Source: Orrella marina
GTDB lineage: Bacteria > Pseudomonadota > Gammaproteobacteria > Burkholderiales > Burkholderiaceae_B
DNA: 64,000 bases
NCBI RefSeq assembly: GCF_003058465.1
Contig: NZ_CP028901.1
Span: 1,922,001 to 1,986,000 of the forward strand
Direction: 5' to 3'
Shown here: positions 9,604 through 18,474 of the stretch, piece by piece
Position numbering within the stretch: the first letter of the stretch is position 1
Layout: each line of letters starts with the position of its first letter
Made by a program: the position numbers and the translations under genes
Notes under the pieces: generated by a model
What the model was told of the DNA's origin: nothing
Database searches by the model: none
Seen by the model: the letters and a program-made list of their open reading frames with translations, nothing else

Positions 9604-11490
9604 TCATGTATGTTTCTGAATCTGCTCCAGCGTAGCTGGATCTTCGATTGTGGTGAGATCACCAGGATCACGTCCCTCGCAAACTGCCACAATCGCTCGT
9701 CTGAGCACTTTGCCCGAACGGGTCTTCGGCAAGGCAGTCACGAACTGAATGGCTGCAGGTCGTGCCACTGCACCAAGCTGATCGTCAACCACCCTCATGA
9801 TCTCCTTAGCCAGTGCAGGTTGCCCGGTTACGACATCAAATCGCTCAGGCTGTTTTAGCACAACGAAGGCAACTGCAACCTGCCCTTTCAGAGCGTCGCT
9901 AACGCCAACCACAGCACTTTCAGCGATCGCCGGATGACTGTTCACCGACTCTTCAATCTCTCGCGTACCCAGTCTGTGTCCCGCAACGTTGATCACATCG
10001 TCAGTGCGCCCAAGGATGAACCAGTAGCCGTCCTGGTCCACCAACCCCCAGTCGAAAGTCGAATAAACCTGACGTCCTGGAATGCTGGTGAAATATGTCT
10101 GAACAAAACGCTCATCATCCCCCCAAACCGTCGACATCGCACCTGGTGGCAAAGGCGGAAAAATGGCCACAACGCCCTTTTGCCCGGCACCAAGCTCTTG
10201 CCCAGTCTGCTCATCCAGAATCTTCACGTCATACCCGTAAACGGGAAAGGAGGGGCTGCCAAATCTGGTGGGGCGCTTCTCGATCCCGGGTTGAGCAGCC
10301 AGGATGGGCCATCCTGTTTCTGTCTGCCAGTAATTGTCAATGACGGGCTTTCCCAACCCTTGCGAAATCCACGTCGCCGTCGGCTCATCGAGCGGCTCCC
10401 CAGCCATGTATAGCGCACGCAGACTCGACAGATCGTATTTACCAAGCAGCTCGGGATCCTGCTTCTTGAGCACGCGAATCGCCGTCGGCGCGGAAAACAT
10501 CACACTGACCTTGTAGTCTTGCACCAGCCTCCAGAGAATGCCACCGTCTGGCCTGACCGGGGTGCCTTCGTAAAGGATTGTTGCCATGCCCGCGATCAGT
10601 GGCCCATACACAATGTAGGAATGCCCGACCACCCAGCCAATATCACTGGTGCAAAGAAAGGTTTCGCCCGGATGTCCGTCATATATGTATTCCATGGAAG
10701 TCGCGAGCGCGACCGCATATCCTCCGGTGTCACGCTGGACACCCTTGGGTCGGCCTGTCGTGCCAGAGGTATAAAGAATGTAACTTGGCTGTGAAGACTC
10801 TAGCCAGGTTACGTCGACCGTTTGCCCAAGGTACTGTTCTCGTAGAGAGGCATAATCCTGATCCCGACCATCTACCCAGTTCATCTCATGCAAGCCCCTG
10901 TCCTCGATGATCACTGCCTTTGGTGGGCTGTTGCACAGACTGATCGCCTTATCCAGCAAAGGTTTGTAGGGTGTGACCTTGCCTGCCCGAGAACCAGCAT
11001 CCGCACTGACGATGACTGTCGGCTGTGCATCATCGATTCTCTGAGCGAGATTCACGGAGGCAAACCCTCCGAACACCACTGAGTGAATAGCCCCTATGCG
11101 GGCACAGGCCAGCATCGCAAAAACTGCACTTGGGATCATGGGCATGTAGATCAGGACACGATCCCCTTCAGATACACCTTGCGCCTTAAGCATTGCCGCA
11201 AACGCATTAACCTCGCGAAAAAGATCTGACCGCGTGAACACGATCTCTTTGTTAACTTCGGTTGACACCCAGATCAGGGCTGCCTGATCCGCCTGAGTTT
11301 TAAGCCAGCGATCAACCGCGTTGTAACAAAGATTGGTTCGCCCACCAACAAACCACTTCGCAAATGGGGGATGATCAAACTCCAGAACCTTGTCATGCGG
11401 GCTCTCCCAGTGGATCCGGTGGGCTTGCTGCCCCCAGAATTCTTCGCGATTCTGGATTGAAAGCGCGTGCGTTTTCTCGAGCGTGGTCAT
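9604..11490 (-). CDS. prpE: Propionyl-CoA synthetase-like acyl-CoA synthetase
   Basis: The 628-residue AMP-forming synthetase is paralogous to Acs but carries the shorter PrpE-type N terminus and segments such as NLCYNAVDRW and SEKGVVAI-like loops. The adenylation motif is YTSGTTGRPKG, the aryl-binding motif is NYWQTETGWP, and the acylation-site lysine is in PKTRSGKVLRR. It most likely activates propionate or another short-chain acid. No prpBCD genes are next to it, so the name rests on protein similarity only; 3-hydroxypropionate or acetate could also be substrates. Confidence 0.82.
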   Translation of the reverse strand: MTTLEKTHALSIQNREEFWGQQAHRIHWESPHDKVLEFDHPPFAKWFVGGRTNLCYNAVDRWLKTQADQAALIWVSTEVNKEIVFTRSDLFREVNAFAAMLKAQGVSEGDRVLIYMPMIPSAVFAMLACARIGAIHSVVFGGFASVNLAQRIDDAQPTVIVSADAGSRAGKVTPYKPLLDKAISLCNSPPKAVIIEDRGLHEMNWVDGRDQDYASLREQYLGQTVDVTWLESSQPSYILYTSGTTGRPKGVQRDTGGYAVALATSMEYIYDGHPGETFLCTSDIGWVVGHSYIVYGPLIAGMATILYEGTPVRPDGGILWRLVQDYKVSVMFSAPTAIRVLKKQDPELLGKYDLSSLRALYMAGEPLDEPTATWISQGLGKPVIDNYWQTETGWPILAAQPGIEKRPTRFGSPSFPVYGYDVKILDEQTGQELGAGQKGVVAIFPPLPPGAMSTVWGDDERFVQTYFTSIPGRQVYSTFDWGLVDQDGYWFILGRTDDVINVAGHRLGTREIEESVNSHPAIAESAVVGVSDALKGQVAVAFVVLKQPERFDVVTGQPALAKEIMRVVDDQLGAVARPAAIQFVTALPKTRSGKVLRRAIVAVCEGRDPGDLTTIEDPATLEQIQKHT

Positions 11491-11977
11491 ACAAAGTCTC
11501 CCATTTGGTAGTGCTTTATACTAATATTCTGACGTAACTAGCTTTCGTGAGGCTTTCGTCTACCCGCTTTATAGGGTTCTCCCGGATGAAACTTCGCGAT
11601 TTCGGAGTGATTCGTAGCAAGATATGCGCGGTATGATGCGAGTTGCGGGTTCTCTGATCAGTGCCTCCTTTTGCACGCAAGAGAGTGTCGCAATCCCGTA
11701 GTGATGGGCTTGGCTTCTAATTGAACCAACAAGCTTCGGGTCAGTTCGGATTTATCGCTGAGAGCTTCTTCCCGAACCTGGATATCGCCCTCTCGATTCA
11801 TCTGGATGCTGCCCAACCGATCTGGTCAGCGTTGAAAAATTCCGTAGTGGTTTGATTGATCAGACTGGATTTTTCTCTCCTGAAACCTGCATGAATTTGC
11901 GGTTTCTGGCCGACACGACGAGCGCGATTTGCGCCGTACGATAACTGACGGAACTAGAAACATTGCGCCCGACTGAC
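11491..11977. other. 487-bp stretch without an assigned gene
   Basis: This region carries the promoters of prpE (minus) and the NlpC/P60 lipoprotein (plus). A minus-strand frame at 11658-11801 could encode 47 residues (starting MNREGDIQVREE), but I recognise no family and see no ribosome-binding site. It may be a gene remnant. No tRNA, repeat array or strong terminator was seen. Confidence 0.4.
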
Positions 11978-12559
11978 ATGATTAGATGCAAAACAATTTC
12001 CCGACGATGGGTACTACCGGTCATCATGGTTGCCGCCGTTTTCATGAGCGGCTGCGCCACAAACTCTGGCGAACTTGCACAAGGCTGGCCAGGCTCGGAC
12101 CGACCACGAACCACTGTGGACAGCACAACCACCGGTATTCTTGATCCGATTACCGCCATTGCAGCCGCTCAGCACCCATTGAGCAAACAAGCCCTCCAGC
12201 AAATCGGCATCCGCTATCGCTATGGCGGAACATCCCCGGACAATGGTTTTGACTGCAGCGGTCTGGTCCACTACTCGGCCATGGAATCACTGGGTTTGCG
12301 TTTACCTAGACGGTCAACCGAGATTGCAAGATCCGGTAAACCGGTCAAGCGTCAGGAACTTTCGGTTGGTGATCTGGTATTTTTCAACACGCTCGGCGCA
12401 CGTTACTCGCACGTCGGCATCTACGTCGGAAGCAACATGTTCGTACATGCCCCATCCTCTGGCGGCGTGGTTCGACTTGAAAACATGACTGCACCGTACT
12501 GGAACAAGCGCTTTACAGGGGGTCGACGTATTGATCCCGTCATGATCGCCAATCGCTAA
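11978..12559 (+). CDS. NlpC/P60 (C40) cell-wall peptidase lipoprotein
   Basis: The 193-residue protein begins with a basic, hydrophobic lipoprotein signal ending in a lipobox (VFMSGC), so it should be exported and lipid-anchored. The catalytic domain is a C40 NlpC/P60 fold with the nucleophile Cys in FDCSGLVHY and the His in SHVGIYVG. Such enzymes cut peptide stems of peptidoglycan. The ATG at 11978 was chosen as the first ATG before the signal; an upstream TTG is possible. The ribosome-binding site is weak. Confidence 0.87.
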   Translation: MIRCKTISRRWVLPVIMVAAVFMSGCATNSGELAQGWPGSDRPRTTVDSTTTGILDPITAIAAAQHPLSKQALQQIGIRYRYGGTSPDNGFDCSGLVHYSAMESLGLRLPRRSTEIARSGKPVKRQELSVGDLVFFNTLGARYSHVGIYVGSNMFVHAPSSGGVVRLENMTAPYWNKRFTGGRRIDPVMIANR

Positions 12560-12643
12560 TCCCCCAGGGACGCAGATCCCTGATCCCTGAGTTTGAACAG
12601 CCCCGCCTTTAACGCGACTGGTCTGTGTCTGACTGGCCCACGC

Positions 12644-12964
12644 TCATGCGCTTGCCTTTGCATGTGGGCATAAACCACATTGTTGCAATGCTTTCTGCAT
12701 ATCGCAGACTGAGCGCCTGCAGGCCATCACTTTTGCGCCTGAACGTTGTGCAGCCTGCCTGAAAGACTTCATGACATTGTGCCCCAGGAAATCCGTCAGC
12801 AAAATGACCAGCTCCGTGTCGCTAGGCAGCTGCATCGTACGTCTCTGGTGGGAAGGATCACGGCCGCTAACGTGATGAGTGATACGAATGTTGTGCGTAC
12901 TGAGCAGATCGGGGATGTTTCCCAGACGGTCAGCACCGACGACAACTGCATTCAGAGTGGACAT
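12644..12964 (-). CDS. DUF2325 protein, probably iron-regulated
   Basis: The 106-residue protein fits the DUF2325 family: it starts NAVVVGADRLGNIPDLL and contains LLTDFLGHNVM and a Cys-containing ACRRSVC. Two further cysteines lie near the C terminus (QQCGLC), so metal binding is possible. The start is backed by AAAGGAG eight bases upstream. A Fur-box-like site is centred about 38 bases upstream of the start. Biochemical function is unknown; the operator suggests induction when iron is scarce. Confidence 0.8.
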   Translation of the reverse strand: MSTLNAVVVGADRLGNIPDLLSTHNIRITHHVSGRDPSHQRRTMQLPSDTELVILLTDFLGHNVMKSFRQAAQRSGAKVMACRRSVCDMQKALQQCGLCPHAKASA

Positions 12965-12994
12965 GAGGATGCTCCTTTAATGAAACATCCGTAA

Positions 12995-13009
12995 TGATAA
13001 TGATTCTTA
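12995..13009 (-). promoter_or_regulatory. Fur-box-like operator
   Basis: The 7-1-7 inverted repeat TGATAAT-G-ATTCTTA matches the Fur consensus TGATAAT-N-ATTATCA at 12 of 14 positions, in an AT-rich stretch between cysB and the DUF2325 gene. It is placed to control the DUF2325 promoter. Confidence 0.65.
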
Positions 13010-13028
13010 TTTAAATTGCAAATCAAAT

Positions 13029-13982
13029 CTACCGTACATTTGTCATACCGGCACTACCGATCTGTTGTTTGATTTCTGATTCGTCCAGATCTGGAGCCAT
13101 CATGCCGATGAAGGTGTAAACATAGTCACGCAGGAACTCCCCTGCCTTGACCGCGACACGCGTGGTCTGCCGGCCAAACAGGTGTCCTGCGGGAATGCTG
13201 CACAAATGATCATCCTGCAGTGGATCGTACGCCATCGACGCGATGATACCGATTCCGAGATCCACGTCCACGTAAGTCTTGATGACATCCGCATCAACTG
13301 CAGCCAGCACGATATCCGGCGACAGACCTGCCTGCGCAAAGGCATCATCAATGTTGCGCCTGCCCGAAAACGCAGGATCATAAGTCACGATTGGATACTC
13401 AGCCAGATCGCTCAGGCTGATCACCCCCTTTCGGGAGTAAGTTTCAATTAGCGGGTGCTCTGGTTTACAGACGACCGAGTGCTCCCAGTGGTAACAGGCG
13501 ACGCTAGCCAGTCCGGGCGTCTGAGCCAGCGACTCGGTCGCAATCGCCACATCGGCGTCTCCGCTGAGCACCAATTCCGCCGACTGCGTGGGACTCCCCT
13601 CCGCGAGCGAAAGATGAACCTTGGGGAACTGTGCCCTGAATGCAGGAATGACCTTGGGAAGCGCATATCGGGCCTGCGTATGGGTACATGCGATGATAAG
13701 ACTACCTTGATCACGTCGCGCGTACTCGTCACTTACCTTGCGCAGATTCTCGATTTCCCGATTGATACGCTCGACCACTTCAGCTACAGCCTGGCCGGGA
13801 CGCGTCAACCCTTTTATCCGCTTTCCGTGCCGCTCGAATATCTGAACACCGAGTTCTTGTTCGAACTCCATGATCGCCTTGGACACCCCCGGCTGAGAGG
13901 TATAGAGACTTTTGGCAGCCTCGGTCAGATTGAAGTTTCGTCGGATCGTCTCACGCACAAAACGGAATTGCTGCAGGTTCAT
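13029..13982 (-). CDS. cysB: CysB-type LysR regulator
   Basis: At 317 residues this is a LysR-type regulator close to CysB/Cbl, which controls sulfate assimilation and use of organosulfur compounds. The N-terminal winged helix-turn-helix (LTEAAKSLYTSQPGVSKAI) is followed by the CysB-like effector domain, with the segments ACTHTQARYALP and EGSPTQ that line the ligand pocket in CysB. It is downstream of lptF on the same strand but separated by 187 bp holding a perfect inverted repeat, so it probably has its own promoter. Confidence 0.9.
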   Translation of the reverse strand: MNLQQFRFVRETIRRNFNLTEAAKSLYTSQPGVSKAIMEFEQELGVQIFERHGKRIKGLTRPGQAVAEVVERINREIENLRKVSDEYARRDQGSLIIACTHTQARYALPKVIPAFRAQFPKVHLSLAEGSPTQSAELVLSGDADVAIATESLAQTPGLASVACYHWEHSVVCKPEHPLIETYSRKGVISLSDLAEYPIVTYDPAFSGRRNIDDAFAQAGLSPDIVLAAVDADVIKTYVDVDLGIGIIASMAYDPLQDDHLCSIPAGHLFGRQTTRVAVKAGEFLRDYVYTFIGMMAPDLDESEIKQQIGSAGMTNVR

Positions 13983-14014
13983 TCAAGTGCTCACAGATCA
14001 GGATGCGAGCAAGC

Positions 14015-14054
14015 ATTATAAGTTATAAGGAAACAATTCCTTATAACTTATAAT
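14015..14054. promoter_or_regulatory. Perfect inverted repeat upstream of cysB
   Basis: Arms of 18 bp (14015-14032 and 14037-14054) are exact complements around ACAA. The repeat starts 33 bases upstream of the cysB start. The arm ATTATAAGTTATAAGGAA is AT-rich, as expected for a LysR-type site, and lies where an autoregulatory operator would sit. As RNA it would also form a very stable hairpin. Confidence 0.55.
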
Positions 14055-14169
14055 AATAAAATTAGAACAAAACATTAGAACCAAATATCAGTAACCTGGA
14101 TGGAAGTACGACACCCGACTCTCGGCAATACAACTGCCTGCTGCCTGATGTAATTTTCACCAGCACGCT

Positions 14170-15306
14170 TTATTGCGGGACCGCTGGCGAACCTGTTCCA
14201 TGACCGGGATCCTGCTTCGGCGCCTTGACCCGTAACCGCTGCCAGAAAAGAACGGCTGTGAGCATCAGGAACAAACCGTGCACAAGCCACACACCAAACT
14301 CGAACGGCAAGACTTCATTATTGATCCAGCCGTGTGATGCGTTGATTAAATTCATGTAAAGCAATGCGACCAGTCCGGCGATCAGCAGATCAAAAGACCG
14401 TCCAACACGTGGATTGACCGCACCAAGCGGGATGGCCAGCAACGCTAGGTTGATCGTGGCAATCGGAATGGCAAGTCTCCACATCAGCTGCCCATCGGAA
14501 CGGCTGACATCATCCTGTACAAGTAAAAAGGTGGGTCGCCCCTTATGGTTCTGCAACGCCCGTTCACGTGCCTGTGCCAGCGTCTGTTCTGAGTCGCGCG
14601 ATTCCAGGCGGAATCCGAATGCCTCGAAATCAGAAAGCCTGGACTCCAGGCCACCTGGTTGCAAATCATGCCGCATTCCCTCCCCCAGTACCAGAAACCG
14701 GTCGCCGTTCGGCGCAACCTCAGTCCTGGCGGAGCTCGCTGTCACGACGGAATGCCAAGGCTGCTCGATCAGTCTCGCAAACACATGGCCAAGCTGTTCC
14801 GGGTCTTCCTCTGAGGGTTCCACAAACACAACACGGGCGCCTGCGTCGAGCTCATGAAACTGACCGGAGGTGATACGAGAAATATCCGAGCGCAGTTCAA
14901 ACCTGGCCCGGTAATCCTCAATCTGGCGGTGCGACCAAGGGGACGCAAACAGTGTCAGCGCACCCACCAGTACAGAAACCGGCAAAGCCAGTCGCAGGAC
15001 AGGTCGAACCCAGTCCGCTAGCGACAGTCCGCTTGAAAACCAAACCACCATTTCGCTTTCGCGATAGCTGCGTGATACCGTTGTCAGAACACCGATAAAA
15101 ACCGAAACCGCAATCACAGTGGGCAATGCGGCAATGGTCGTGAGCGCGGCCAGGCCCATGACGACGTTTGCACCGATGCTGCCGGCGGCGGCTTCACCGA
15201 GCAGACGGACCAGCACAATGCTCAGCCAGATCACAATCAGCGTAGAAAACACCACGCTCGCGTTACTGGCAGCTTCTGAAACGACGGAGCGCTTGAATAA
15301 GGACAT
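14170..15306 (-). CDS. lptF: LPS export permease LptF
   Basis: This inner-membrane subunit of the LptB2FGC transporter extracts lipopolysaccharide from the membrane for transport to the outer membrane. The 378-residue protein shows the LptF/G layout: paired transmembrane helices at the N terminus (about residues 15-120), a periplasmic beta-jellyroll domain (about 130-275), and further helices at the C terminus. The N-terminal SLFKRSVVSEAASNASVVF is LptF-like rather than LptG-like. LptG often follows LptF, but here no lptG is adjacent; the next gene is cysB. It is divergent from pepA across a 68-bp shared promoter region. Confidence 0.92.
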   Translation of the reverse strand: MSLFKRSVVSEAASNASVVFSTLIVIWLSIVLVRLLGEAAAGSIGANVVMGLAALTTIAALPTVIAVSVFIGVLTTVSRSYRESEMVVWFSSGLSLADWVRPVLRLALPVSVLVGALTLFASPWSHRQIEDYRARFELRSDISRITSGQFHELDAGARVVFVEPSEEDPEQLGHVFARLIEQPWHSVVTASSARTEVAPNGDRFLVLGEGMRHDLQPGGLESRLSDFEAFGFRLESRDSEQTLAQARERALQNHKGRPTFLLVQDDVSRSDGQLMWRLAIPIATINLALLAIPLGAVNPRVGRSFDLLIAGLVALLYMNLINASHGWINNEVLPFEFGVWLVHGLFLMLTAVLFWQRLRVKAPKQDPGHGTGSPAVPQ

Positions 15307-15374
15307 GGAGACTTTATTGCGGGATAATGCAGTATCCCGTTTGATTGACCAAGTAGCGATAGAGAGAGATTCAC

Positions 15375-16883
15375 ATGGAATTTAGCACACAGGTGAGTAC
15401 GTCACTGCACCAGGTTCGTAGTTCTGCACTGGCCGTTGGCGTCTTTGCGGACTCAGAAATGACCGCAGGTGCGGAAACGCTGGACCGGGCATCTGAGGGC
15501 GCGATCAAACGTGCACTGGGGCAAGAGTTTACCGGTGCCACGGGTCAGTCGCTCATATTGCGTGATCTATCAGGCGTACGCGCTTCCCGGATCATTCTGA
15601 TCGGACTCGGCAAGCAATCAGAGTTCTCGGTTGTCGCACACAAGAAAGCCGAACTGGCGTTTGCGCGCCTGTGCGTTCAGCTACAAGTCACCGAAGCCTG
15701 CTCGAGCCTTCTGTCCGTTGCTTGCGAGAACGATGACGTCGAGCTGAGAGCACGACTCAGTGCCCAGGCGGTCTGCGAGGCCACCTACACCTACACTCAC
15801 ACGCTGAGCAAGCCGGACTCGGCCAGACAGCCAAAACTCAAGAAATTCTCAGTCACCACCACCAAAGCCTTGCAGTCCCGGATCCAGAAATCGCTCGAGC
15901 AAGGACAGGCACTCGGCGATGGCGTCTCGCTTGCGCGGGAACTGGGTAATCTGCCCGGCAATATTTGCACACCGACATATCTGGCGGATCAGGCGCGCGA
16001 GATGGGCAAAACATTCAAGACCATCAAAACCACGGTGCTCGATCAGAAACAGCTTGAATCTCTGGGCATGGGGTCGTTCCTGTCGGTTGCTCAAGGCTCA
16101 TCCCAGCCTCCGAAATTCATAATCCTGCATTACAAGAGTAAAGGCCTGCCGCGCTCATCCCGCGGACCTGTCGTGCTTGTTGGCAAGGGCATCACCTTTG
16201 ATACGGGTGGGATCTCGATAAAGCCCGCAGCCACCATGGACGAAATGAAGTATGACATGTGCGGCGCGGCCTCGGTGCTGGGCACGTTCCGGGCAATCGC
16301 CCAGATGGGATGGGAAGGAGAACTCGTCGGACTGATTCCAACCTGCGAGAACATGCCAAGCGGAAATGCCAACAAACCTGGTGATGTCGTCACCAGCATG
16401 TCAGGCCAGACCATCGAGATTCTCAACACTGATGCGGAAGGACGTCTCATCCTGTGCGATGCACTGACCTATGCCGAGCGCTATAAGCCGAGCGCAGTGA
16501 TTGACATTGCCACACTCACGGGTGCGTGTGTTGTTGCACTGGGCAGCGTCAACACGGGACTGTTTTCTACCGATGACGAACTGGCCGAAGCGCTTCGCAG
16601 CGCAGGCAGCAAGGCAATGGATCCTGCATGGAGAATGCCAGTTGAAGAGGGTTATCAGGAACAGCTCAAATCAAATTTTGCCGACATCGCAAACATCGGA
16701 GGTCCCAAGGCCGGTGCTGTCACTGCAGCGTGCTTCCTGTCCCGGTTCACCAAGAACTACCGATGGGCACACCTTGACATAGCCGGAACCGCCTGGGCTT
16801 CCGGTCCGTCCAAGGGTGCAACGGGACGCCCCGTTCCTTTGCTGGTCCAGTACCTCATGACCAGCGCCACGACCCAGGACTGA
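15375..16883 (+). CDS. pepA: Leucyl aminopeptidase
   Basis: This is an M17 dinuclear metallopeptidase of 502 residues that removes N-terminal leucine and other residues in the cytoplasm. In some bacteria PepA also binds DNA. Metal and catalytic residues are seen in VGKGITFDTGGISIKP and in the family signature NTDAEGRLILCDAL. It is divergent from lptF and is followed six bases later by holC, an arrangement common in proteobacteria. Confidence 0.96.
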   Translation: MEFSTQVSTSLHQVRSSALAVGVFADSEMTAGAETLDRASEGAIKRALGQEFTGATGQSLILRDLSGVRASRIILIGLGKQSEFSVVAHKKAELAFARLCVQLQVTEACSSLLSVACENDDVELRARLSAQAVCEATYTYTHTLSKPDSARQPKLKKFSVTTTKALQSRIQKSLEQGQALGDGVSLARELGNLPGNICTPTYLADQAREMGKTFKTIKTTVLDQKQLESLGMGSFLSVAQGSSQPPKFIILHYKSKGLPRSSRGPVVLVGKGITFDTGGISIKPAATMDEMKYDMCGAASVLGTFRAIAQMGWEGELVGLIPTCENMPSGNANKPGDVVTSMSGQTIEILNTDAEGRLILCDALTYAERYKPSAVIDIATLTGACVVALGSVNTGLFSTDDELAEALRSAGSKAMDPAWRMPVEEGYQEQLKSNFADIANIGGPKAGAVTAACFLSRFTKNYRWAHLDIAGTAWASGPSKGATGRPVPLLVQYLMTSATTQD

Positions 16884-16888
16884 GTTGT

Positions 16889-17329
16889 ATGCGGGTGGAT
16901 TTCGCGTTTGATGCGCATGACCGGATTGCACAGGCTGTGCGCACCACTGAAAAGCAAGTCACCCGGGGAAACCGGGTGCTTGTGTACACAACCGATCTGG
17001 CCCGACTCAAGCGCTATGACAGAGCGCTATGGAGTCTGCCAGGGGCGACATTTCTTGCGCATGACATCCTTAGTGAGGATGCACCACCCGACTTGCCGGT
17101 CTATCTGATTCAGGATCAAACCGGGTGCAACCTGGCGCGCCCCCTTCTGGCAAACGGGTTCTGGCTTCTCAATCTGCATGACGAGTGCCCACCCCTGGAG
17201 CAACCGGTCACAAGGATTCTGGAAATCGTGAGCAGTGATGATGATGATAGAGCCCTGGCGCGGAATCGCTGGCGGTCATATCAACAGGCTGGATACCGCC
17301 TTCACGCACATCAGCTACCATCGGACTAA
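16889..17329 (+). CDS. holC: DNA polymerase III subunit chi
   Basis: The 146-residue protein resembles HolC, the clamp-loader accessory subunit that links the polymerase to single-strand binding protein. The N-terminal MRVDFAFDAHDRI and the central QTGCNLARPLLANGFWLLNLHDECPP-type segment (hydrophobic core ending in LLNL) fit the family. It lies six bases after pepA and is probably cotranscribed. A near-perfect terminator begins at its stop codon. Confidence 0.87.
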   Translation: MRVDFAFDAHDRIAQAVRTTEKQVTRGNRVLVYTTDLARLKRYDRALWSLPGATFLAHDILSEDAPPDLPVYLIQDQTGCNLARPLLANGFWLLNLHDECPPLEQPVTRILEIVSSDDDDRALARNRWRSYQQAGYRLHAHQLPSD

Positions 17330-17370
17330 ACACAGGCATTTGCAACAGAATGTTGCAAATGCCTGTGTTT
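17328..17370 (+). terminator. Terminator overlapping the holC stop codon
   Basis: Two exact 20-bp complementary arms (17328-17347, 17351-17370) enclose a GAA loop. The stem includes the last two bases of the holC TAA. The outer AAA/TTT pairs give a short U-run. It should end the pepA-holC transcript. Confidence 0.8.
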
Positions 17371-17489
17371 AACATGCTTTCCTTTAACTGAAGAGAACTA
17401 TCAGGTACTCTAGCAGTCCAATCTGAAACTTGAATACGTCATACACGTATCTGGAATTTAACCAGCGTTATTACGGGAGAACAGCGTAA

Positions 17490-18191
17490 ATGAGCGACTA
17501 TCGAAACACAGTTCCTGGCCGCTTCACGCAGACAGCATCGGTCACCCAGCGCAATCAAGTGCTGCGCAACACCTACTGGCTTCTGGCCCTGTCACTGATT
17601 CCGACAGTGATCGGTGCAGCGGTTGGACTTTACACCGGCATCAATCAAGTCATGGCTGCAAGTCCCGGCCTGACTGCGATCGTGTTTCTGGCCGGCGCAT
17701 TCGGCCTGATGTTTGCGATCGAAAAGAACAAAAACAACTCGGCCGGTGTGGGCCTGTTGCTTCTGTTCACATTCTTCATGGGCGTCATGCTCTCACGCAT
17801 GCTAGGGTTCGTGCTCGGGATGGGCAACGGCGCGCAACTGGTGATGGTCGCCTTCGGTGGCACGGCGGCTGTCTTCGGCACAATGGCAACACTGGCGTCA
17901 AGCATCAAGCGTGATCTGAGCGGCATGCAAAAATGGCTGTTCATGGGTGTCGTGGTGTTGATCGTGGCTGCACTGGCCAATATCTTCCTTCAATTGCCGG
18001 CGCTTATGTTGACCGTTTCGGTTCTGGCCATCGTGATCTTCTCGGCCTTCCTGCTGGTTGACCTGCAGCGTGTGATCAATGGCGGAGAGACCAACTACAT
18101 CAGCGCAACATTGGCGATCTATCTGGACTTGTACAACATTTTCGTGAACCTGCTGGCCCTGCTGGGAATTTTTGGGGGCAGCCGAGAATAA
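17490..18191 (+). CDS. Bax inhibitor-1/YccA family membrane protein
   Basis: The 233-residue protein has about seven hydrophobic helices and the BI-1 family pattern, including the late acidic/polar helix GGETNYISATLAIYLDLYN. YccA in E. coli binds and restrains the FtsH protease; other members leak calcium or protons. It stands alone between two terminators, with AGAACAGCG ahead of the start as a weak ribosome-binding site. A role in membrane protein quality control is an inference from the family. Confidence 0.9.
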   Translation: MSDYRNTVPGRFTQTASVTQRNQVLRNTYWLLALSLIPTVIGAAVGLYTGINQVMAASPGLTAIVFLAGAFGLMFAIEKNKNNSAGVGLLLLFTFFMGVMLSRMLGFVLGMGNGAQLVMVAFGGTAAVFGTMATLASSIKRDLSGMQKWLFMGVVVLIVAALANIFLQLPALMLTVSVLAIVIFSAFLLVDLQRVINGGETNYISATLAIYLDLYNIFVNLLALLGIFGGSRE

Positions 18192-18220
18192 GGCCCTCTC
18201 TAAGAGTTTCATGATTCAAC

Positions 18221-18251
18221 CACAACAGCCAGGTTTCACCTGGCTGTTGTG
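18221..18251 (+). terminator. Terminator after the YccA-family gene
   Basis: Perfect 13-bp arms (18221-18233 and 18239-18251) enclose TTTCA. The stem is GC-rich, and only a weak T-run follows. It marks the left edge of the accessory catabolic region. Confidence 0.7.
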
Positions 18252-18385
18252 CATTTGGTGACAACTTATCGCGTTGGACTGAACTTCGACACAAGCTGTC
18301 TGACCTGTCACCAAGCGCCTGGTCGAACACAAAAGAACACAAATCTCTCGACCACAATAGTCGCCCTGAAAGACCTTCTGATCGA

Positions 18386-18435
18386 TGATGCGAGTGTCGC
18401 AACTGACACAGAAAGTGTCGCATCAAGTGTGTCAG
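18386..18435 (+). promoter_or_regulatory. Cluster of GTGTC/GACAC inverted repeats, probable activator sites
   Basis: Within 50 bases there are several nested repeats: TGCGA-gtg-TCGCA (18389-18401), TGACAC-agaaa-GTGTCG (18404-18420), and CTGACAC with GTGTCAG (18403-18409 and 18429-18435). They lie 40-90 bases upstream of a sigma-54 promoter, where an enhancer-binding protein would sit. The activator encoded at 21192-23162 is the obvious candidate. Confidence 0.6.
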
Positions 18436-18474
18436 AAACAACCTGGAATACGCCTTTCCCCCTGAATGCCAGGC

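Noticed and set aside
12565..12582. CAGGGA/TCCCTG hairpin after the NlpC/P60 gene
   Set aside because: The stem is only six bases with no U-run, too weak to call a terminator.
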